DNA from: Hygrophila difformis
Taxonomy: Eukaryota > Streptophyta > Magnoliopsida > Lamiales > Acanthaceae
Assembly: GCA_030278955.1 (NCBI GenBank)
Contig: JAOANR010000008.1
Location: 41,089,301 to 41,153,300, forward strand
Length of the DNA: 64,000 nucleotides
Direction: 5' to 3'
Positions 57,593 to 64,000 of the stretch are shown here, piece after piece (the first letter of the stretch is position 1; every line of letters starts with the position of its first letter). Under the pieces are notes generated by a model that made no database searches, was not told where the DNA came from, and was given only the letters and a program-made list of their open reading frames with translations. The position numbers and the translations under genes are program-made.

Positions 57593-58454
57593 ACACCATG
57601 TTGACCATCACCTTTTTTATGATTTATTTTGTGGCTCCAGAATACCTTTCATGTATTGATCCATTAATATTGAAAATGTCAAGAGATTCTGTCATATTGA
57701 AAATTTTCCATTAAGATTTATAAAGAAATATAGAAGTAACTTTGTCTTAGTTTCGCACCCTGACACCTTATGGGGTGACTAGAATACAGTGTAATAATAC
57801 GGTGGATTATTAGGAACACCGTATTTTGGGAGCACATCGTATTATTCCAAATGTATAATACATTGTTTTTGCTTCAAGTTGTGCTTCTTCGTATTTTGCT
57901 TCATTGTTGGGTGGCTGCACTGATTTTGATTCAATTTGTGCTTCTTCCTATTTCGCTTTATTGTTTGGCGTCTTGAATGATTTTTCTTCCACTTGTGCTT
58001 CGGTGTTTTTTCCACTAATTTACTGTAAAGATGATTAGGTCACATTTAGTCTGTGTTTCTGGTTTGGTTTTCCATATGGGAACAAGTAAAGAGGTGGAAT
58101 TGACATGGTGTTTGAGTACATGGATTGTTAATTGACTGGTCTTGCTGAGCTTCTCTGTCGCACAAATTAAGGTACTTTAATCAATTTAGAAAGTTCAAAG
58201 TATATTTCATTATTGCCCAAACATCAGATGTATGGAATGGGAAATTTACCATGGCAGTCAGATGTATAATCTTCGCTTTTACTTTGTGGGATTACTGTTA
58301 TATGAGAGTATGAGACATCTTTTCATAGGACTTCACTAATGCAATGTATATGAAGGGCTTAAGCATGATATTAAATGTCATCATTGAAATTCACTGTGCA
58401 TATGTTATTTTCCATTTGTGGTGCTAATGCGAAGCTTTTCATATTGGAGTGCAG
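57593..58454 (+). other. Helitron filler sequence
   Basis: No gene is seen. There is a small fold-back with arms AATACGGTG (57796-57804) and CACCGTATT (57817-57825), and a loose repeat of TTGTGCTTCTTC near 57875-57940. Confidence 0.5.
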
Positions 58455-58830
58455 GTTCGAATCTTCGGATTGACAATGAACTGAATTTGAAGCTTGCAGA
58501 TTTTGGTTTGCGTGGTCATTTTCAAGTGATCACAATGCTAATCTCATAAATTGGGTCATTACTTTATGGTACAGGTAATCTTCTGTTAGGAGTCTGCTAT
58601 TAACTGTAACTTACCAAATACTTTACTTGATTGGTAATCTGCCAAAGATCTTGTAGGCCACCAGAGGTGGTGCTTGGAGCCACATTATATGGGCCTGCAG
58701 TTGATATGTGGTATATTTGTTGCATTTTTGCCGAGCTAATGGGAAGCCTATATTTCCTCAGAAAGCTGAGGTTGTCCATTCTATCTGTGCTGGCTATACA
58801 TTGCAATATTGCAATGATTTTAATGAATAC
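58455..58830 (+). pseudogene. CDKC-like protein kinase fragment
   Basis: The exon piece at 58455-58575 reads NLRIDNELNLKLADFGL (DFG motif), then shifts frame and ends near VITLWYR at a GT donor. The next piece, from about 58658, reads PPEVVLGATLYGPAVDMW and CIFAELMG, kinase subdomains VIII-IX, before decaying. The wording is closest to plant CDKC (CDK9-like) kinases that phosphorylate RNA polymerase II. The N-lobe, activation loop integrity and C-terminus are lost. Confidence 0.75.
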
Positions 58831-59039
58831 CAAGAATATTTAATTTTTCTTTGTCTGATGATCACTATTTCAGATGTCTTAAGGTAGTGATTTTTTATAT
58901 CATGCATGTCCCGTGGTATTGTAATGGTAACATCAACCAGTTAATACAGTTGTTGCGTCCTTCTACTCGACTGTGTTCTGGACACCTTATGTTTTTTATA
59001 CTGTATATCGTTTAATCTTGTGATCAATCTTTGAATTTT

Positions 59040-59520
59040 AAATATGGTCTCTATACTTGTGCACAGGGATATGCTGAGGAAAGGCTTGGCAGGGAAGGGG
59101 TTGGGCGAACCTCAAGACCTACACTCTGAATTAGATACTCTATTATTTATAGTCCGCAGTAATCCAATTTTTAATATATTTACTTATTGGTGCTTTTTGA
59201 TGAATTTATCTATTTTTTATGGGCGGTAATTGAATACATAAATGAAGAAGCTTTAGTGTAATCCAAAAACCTCATTGATACCACCACAGGAAGGTGGTCA
59301 CAGCAGTACGAGCCAGAGTAAACTAAGAGAACCTCAACCAACCACTTTCAATTATGTTGAACCTCTAACAGATGATCCGGGGTCAATCAGGTTTATGTTA
59401 TATGGGTTTATTTTCCTGCTCCCACTCCCACTGTAGCTCTCAGTGCCCCACTTGCCCGCAATGTTGGACGCATTGCTAAGTTCTTACACAACTGTCTTGG
59501 CAATGCATTTCAGGTATAGC
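59040..59520 (+). pseudogene. Unidentified exon-like fragments in the Helitron
   Basis: Three pieces sit between splice-like AG and GT signals: after GTGCACAG at about 59067, at 59290-59390 (NYVEPLTDDPGSIR), and at about 59437-59514 (ALSAPLARNVGRIAKFL). They look like exons of one or more genes I cannot name. The frames are short and not continuous. Confidence 0.4.
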
Positions 59521-59913
59521 TTTCTTGAAATATTGTTGACATAATTATTACTTGTTGCATAACAACATCAACAAATGATGTAGCATTGATCGAAATCCCA
59601 TATATATATTGCATTTCCTGGAACCTCATTTTCATTAATGCAGAGACTAGGTGCCATAATGGTAAGACATTTGTCAAGCATTCTGCAAATTACATACTAA
59701 TTTGGGGAGTGAAAATTATTGGGACAATAGTTTAAATCTTAATTCGTGTAAATTGCCCGTGATATGTTGTCTTAGGATTGATGAAGTTTGTGGTGAATTT
59801 TGAAGTGATTTGCTGGTCTGCAGGATTTTCAATGATATATTGCACTTTATGGATCATTTGAGGTTCAGATGTAGTTCATAATTGTAAGCTTGATTTTCCT
59901 TTCGTTTGTTGCA

Positions 59914-60060
59914 GATAGAACCGACTGTTGTTACTTTATTGTGTATTCTTTTTGCATGTAGCCATGCCGGTCTCATTGAGGAAGGCCTTCTGTTCTTTTG
60001 GAGCACTATGCTTGCGTTGTTGACCTCCTGGGTCGTGTGGGTCGCCTCGTTAATTAATTA
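59914..60060 (+). pseudogene. Pentatricopeptide repeat (PPR) protein fragment
   Basis: The fragment reads IEPTVVTLLCILFACSHAGLIEEG and, after a frame change, EHYACVVDLLGRVGRL, the hallmark repeat-and-spacer wording of plant PLS-class PPR proteins that bind organelle RNA. Only about one and a half repeats are present, and the frame is broken. Confidence 0.75.
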
Positions 60061-60320
60061 TGCTCTAATTACGGACTTGGCAATAGTTTAAATTTAAACA
60101 TGACATGTAGGTATTTTTTAAACTCGTGTATTTCGCATTTGTTTCTGTTGATTTGCGGGTGGTTGAAAATTTCAGCTCTAAGTAAATTTTATATTGTCTG
60201 AATTTGGCTTCCTCAGCCCTGCGTACTTCCCTTTAAACATAATAAGTATCATATAAGAAACCCAGTACACTTACCTACAATTATTTTTTTTCTCCATGGG
60301 CAGTTGTACATCCCCAGTAC

Positions 60321-60350
60321 GCTGTGCATCGCACAGCTACGCTAACTAGT
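60321..60350 (+). other. Helitron 3' terminus: hairpin plus CTAG|T
   Basis: A perfect 7-bp stem with an ATC loop (60321-60337) is followed eight bases later by CTAG (60346-60349) and the target T (60350). Confidence 0.85.
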
Positions 60351-61479
60351 ATAAATATATTAGAAGCAGGATCTGCCAACAAAGGAGCATGATGACAGCC
60401 GAGATTAAGCAAAATTTCAAAGTTTTAAACATTCCAGGTTTTATCTTTTCATGCTTTATGCTTATGATTTGCATGGGAATAATTTGGTAAGAGCATGTTA
60501 TGTTTTTAATGTTTTGTAGTGTTTTAAATAAATCTTGTAAAAGCTTTATGTTGGATATATTGATTATGTTAGATTAAATTGTGTTTTCGCAATTGTGCCA
60601 TTATATGAATTATCACATCACAGCCAACCTTCAGAAAATCTGAATAAGTCTAACTGTTCTGCTTAGATCAGATTTTACAACTTAATGAGTATTGTGATTC
60701 TTGGTTTAAAGTTTTAGAACTTGCTAAATTGTCATGATGGTTGTTTGAACTTTGGTGACGATTCTATTTACTTTGCAGAAAGTTTATGATTATTCAGACT
60801 GGTTTACTTGTAGTGTGGAGAGTCATCATTATTTTTATATGAATATGCTCGTTCCATGTCTCCTTAACTGCTTTGTTCCGTAAACTCGGAGTCACCCTAT
60901 TATGAAAAAAAAGAAAGAAAGAAAGAAAGAAAAAGAAAGAAAAAAAAGAAATTATATCTTGCAAAAAGAAAAAGCTATAAAAGAATCAGAATGCAAGATT
61001 AAAAAAAAAAACAAAACAAAAACAAAAAACAGGGGTATCAAACAGAATATTTATAAACTCTTGACTATATGACTGGCACATACTCTTTGACATGAGTAGC
61101 TTTTGGAATTCAACCGTCTACAGCTCAGCCAAAGTGTCTTTGAGTAAACGTGACCGAATCATTAATTGAGAAGTTTTGGAGACATGAATAGAAAAGCATA
61201 TTTACATTATCTGCTCTCGCATTTCAAGTTGATATGTGTGATTGATCTGCTTTTTGTACTGTTAGTTTTTTGGATACCTAGTTTTGATAGCTGGATGACA
61301 GATTACTTCGTTCTAACACATTAAACTTTTGAATCTATCTAGCTCATTGTGTTGTTGAAATTTTTAATTTGGCAAAACAGTAGTGACTTCATCTTTATTA
61401 TCTGGTTGGCATGTTGATGTGATTTCATTTCTCAAGGGAAGAGCAATGAAATCACATCAACATTTAAATGTGAGTATGT
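60350..61479 (+). other. 3' non-coding tract of element T with purine tract and long hairpin
   Basis: No gene is seen. A GAAA-rich purine tract at 60903-61033 parallels those in P and M. A 19-bp perfect hairpin lies at 61411-61463, then TTAAATGTGAGTATGT directly before the LTR start at 61480. Confidence 0.55.
61411..61463. repeat. 19-bp perfect inverted repeat before the T LTR
   Basis: Arms 61411-61429 (ATGTTGATGTGATTTCATT) and 61445-61463 are exact complements around a 15-nt loop. The hairpin ends within 20 bases of the LTR start. Confidence 0.92.
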
Positions 61480-62321
61480 TGATGCACCCTGCGAAACCAC
61501 ATTTAAATGAGCTTAAATTGTACTAAAATATATCCAAATTGAATGCACTTTACCTTATTTGATTGCTTTTTAGATTATATTTCGTGTTGTTTATGTTTCT
61601 TAGTTACCATGGTTAGATTTAACTTATTCGAGTTGAATTTAAGTTAAATCTAACCATGTTTTTATACATTTTAATAAGACTTTGGCAAACCTAATGCATT
61701 GCAATGTTGTTTCAGGCATCTAAGGGATGAAAAGTGTTGTTCGGAGGCGACATTGTGGGGAATGGCGCCTGAACAGGGCTTTGAGCACCATTCCGGAGCA
61801 TTTGATCCTGAGGACGCTACACCATGTAGAATGGCGCCCAAACGACCTATGGAGCACCAATCCATGCGCCATTTTCAGACTTGGAAAAATTTCGAAGCAA
61901 GTTCTTCCCAGCAGGCACCAGATACATAGAGCGGCGCCCAAAATCCATTTGGAGCGCAAAAAGGCGCCGAGACTCAGCAAGTGAGCAGGATGTGACGGAA
62001 CAACATATCGGCGCCTGAAATCGTTCCCGAGCACCGTCGTGTGCGCCAGCGTTGCGGTTTGGAAGTTTTTCAACCTCCCGAACACAGTTTTAAGGCCCTT
62101 CTTTCGTCATTCTTGTCGGACAAACTCATATTTTTTCTCCAGAAAACACCTCTGCATATTGGAGAAGAAGGCAAAAACACCAAATTCACGCTGGAGGAAC
62201 GGATCAAAGTGCCATACTGATTGTGTTCTTTACATTTTAGGTTTGTCTTTCTTTTCCTTACTTTGTAATGTTAAGGATTTGCCTCTAAATGTAATTTCCT
62301 ACTGTTTTTCATGTTTGTAGA
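61480..62321 (+). mobile_element. LTR of element T, cut by E3
   Basis: The LTR starts TGATGCACC after the polypurine-type tract. It carries five GGCGCC palindromes at 61764, 61833, 61933, 61963 and 62010, and further GCGCC cores. It is interrupted at 62322, so its TATA box and end are not visible. ORFs across the array (61699-62085) are shadows. Confidence 0.55.
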
Positions 62322-64000
62322 TGTAACACCCCGGTTTTTGGTCACCCAGGTCGGGATGTCACCGCCACACCTCCCTAGTAAGACACGGTTTCTCCGGCTT
62401 ACTAAAGAGATGCAAGGCTAGGTATTTCAGTATTTAAAATATTTAAAAAATTTGCAAACAGCCCATACAATATAAATTCGAAAATAATAATATCATAATG
62501 CAGGGAAATAATATTTAAGTATAACATTGCAGCGGAAATGTAAATAAGACCGACATGGTCAAAACACGGGTTAAACAGGCCCGTTTATTCTATAGTCTAA
62601 TGCAAGAATTTAATAATAAAGTTTCACAAAATATAATTTCCCCTATGCATGAACGTGCTCATGTTTGTTCCACATACTCTGTAAGGAAAAAGGAAAAATA
62701 AACGGTTTGGTCAGCACAACTTGCTGAGTAAGTTAACACATGCATGATCGTAGGGTTTAAAAACCATTAACTTAATATTTACATAAAAACATGATGTAAG
62801 CCATAAATAATTCAACTCAATTATCTAATCAATTTGCATAATATTTCATGGCACTAGTCAACAATACATTTAGCACAATTTAAAATGAAAGCCATAATTA
62901 ATTTAAACAAAGCATTTAACAATTTAAACGACAACTATAAATAATCCAATTTAATTTAAATTCTCCATTACATCCCCGATTTAGTAATTTCAAGTGTTTC
63001 ACGATTGCATCGCGATCTCAACAAGTTTAGCCGGAAACCGGCGGCCGCAGCCGTATCTGCCATACCCAGTACCACTCCGGAGCCTCGGGAAACCCATGTG
63101 GATATTCACGAGAGTGTAGGCCATATATCTCATGCCGTTTTGGCAATATCATATCTCAATTTTCGTGCGGGGTCACCATCGTCCATAAAGGCACGAAGTG
63201 AAGCAGTTAGGGCGCACCCTGCAGAGCACTCACCACTAATTTTAATTTATCAAGTTTTTAAGGGGATTTATTTCAAAAATTCTGGTTTCACTAAATTTAT
63301 TAAGAAAAGATTTCGACTCGTTTCAACCCTGAAGGCTAATTCCAACGTTTCAACAGGATTTCAAGATTTGACTCCGGTAAACCGCTGTTTACTCTAAAAT
63401 TAATTTAAAATCAGATTTAAGTTTAAAAATTCTGAAAATTTACCACCGACTCGGAAACACCAAGATGAACAACGTTTGTGTTTTAACTTTTTCAATCCGA
63501 GATACCGAAACTGGGCAAAAACATCGATTTTCGTAGAAACATTAGTCTGTCCGAATTTATCATACAACAGTTCAAGATTTTCAAGATCTACCATAGCAAA
63601 TCAACTCCAAACTCAACGAAATTTTACAGAGACCTTTTTAAGACATTTTCTACAACTTTCATGTTCGGATAAAGATCTAAATCGGCCTAGAACCCTAGTC
63701 AAAAACGTCATCAAGTTCAGACTTAAGTTCTGTCAAGAAATTCAAGATTCAAATCTTAGCAGTTCGGTTTTGGGTGGATTTCATAGACCAAATCATCACG
63801 AAAAATTCTAAAAATTTTACAGGAGATAGATCTAAGCCTTTGGAACGTTTTTCTTGTTTTAAGTTTTCTCGTTCGAAGACTTTTAAGGGTTCGGAAAAAT
63901 CATACAAAGTCACTGCGCCGGTAAAATCCCATGTTGACAGATTTTCGAAATTCTTGATTAAGCTTTTAGATTTAAGTGTTTTAATTACTCCCAAAACCAT
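62322..64000 (-). mobile_element. Chromovirus LTR E3 (partial, runs off the window)
   Basis: It begins TGTAACACCCCGG on the plus strand and follows the E1 LTR throughout: CCGCCACACCTCCCTAG, GGTTAAACAGGCCCG, and the hairpin region near 63006-63112 with arms CTCGGGA/TCACGAG at 63084-63112. It is in the same orientation as E1 but diverged. Whether a full element follows cannot be seen. Confidence 0.85.

Larger units (their letters stand above)
53514..60349 (+). mobile_element. Non-autonomous Helitron carrying host gene fragments
   Basis: The 3' end is diagnostic: a perfect hairpin GCTGTGC-ATC-GCACAGC (60321-60337), then TACGCTAACTAG ending at 60349 and followed by T. The loop core GTGCATCGCAC is common in plant Helitron tails. 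The 5' end is a TC after A somewhere within 53513-53535, in a run of five TTATC units leading to TCTTACTATCTATAAG. There are no terminal inverted repeats and no target duplication, as expected. Inside are same-strand, intron-containing fragments of at least four unrelated genes (RING-CH, IRX10-like, CDK-like, PPR). No Rep/helicase is present, so it would need proteins from another copy. Confidence 0.75.

Noticed and set aside
57781..57860. MITE with arms AATAATACG/CGTATTATT
   Set aside because: The arms are only 9 bp, no target duplication is evident, and the sequence is AT-rich enough to give such arms by chance.
1..64000. tRNA, rRNA or snRNA genes
   Set aside because: None was seen by eye. 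The only tRNA-like matches are the 12-13 base primer-binding sites of E1 and E2. A tRNAscan-SE or Infernal run would be decisive.

Overview
This window looks like nuclear DNA of a flowering plant, most likely a eudicot. It has intron-containing plant-type genes with AT-rich introns, a TTTAGGG telomere-type repeat, and many Ty3/gypsy LTR retrotransposons of the plant chromovirus (Del/Tekay-like), Athila and Tat/Ogre-like groups. There is no sign of a prokaryotic genome or organelle. Species cannot be told from the sequence alone.

Region 1 (1-4458) is the only stretch that looks like ordinary host genes. It is a head-to-tail cluster of F-box exons resembling the plant At2g35280-like F-box family: one partial (1-732), one broken relic (926-1240), one complete two-exon gene (1628-2623), one further exon with its own acceptor (2796-3549), and one spoiled by a single stop codon (3711-4458). 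All share the same splice phase, and only one start exon is visible.

Region 2 (4459-17645) holds a plus-strand retrotransposon remnant (P). It has a decayed long ORF (4810-9553), a 3' non-coding tract split by a solo chromovirus LTR (9963-12767), a polypurine tract, and an LTR from 13432. Facing it tail-to-tail is the 3' LTR (about 16542-17543) of a minus-strand element (M).

Region 3 (17646-47790) is M with two chromoviruses nested in it: E1 (17646-28941, heavily mutated) in M's 3' non-coding tract, and E2 (33822-44560, recent, 5-bp target duplication attgc) in M's ORF. Behind M's ORF lies a 2.4-kb LTR-like block (about 45430-47790), then a truncated Athila gag-pol (47811-52061), all on the minus strand.

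Region 4 (52100-64000) is a third, plus-strand element (T). Its ORF remnant (52100-53216), 3' tract and LTR start (61480) are interrupted by a Helitron (about 53514-60349) carrying fragments of at least four host genes (RING-CH, IRX10-like glycosyltransferase, CDKC-like kinase, PPR). At the right edge a third chromovirus LTR (E3, from 62322) cuts T's LTR.

Beyond the named elements, the strongest structure lies in the LTRs. Chromovirus LTRs carry short hairpins whose loops are conserved while the arms change in a compensated way. Athila/Tat-type LTRs carry arrays of element-specific CG-containing palindromic motifs just upstream of the TATA box. Almost every retrotransposon ORF is broken; E2 comes closest to intact.
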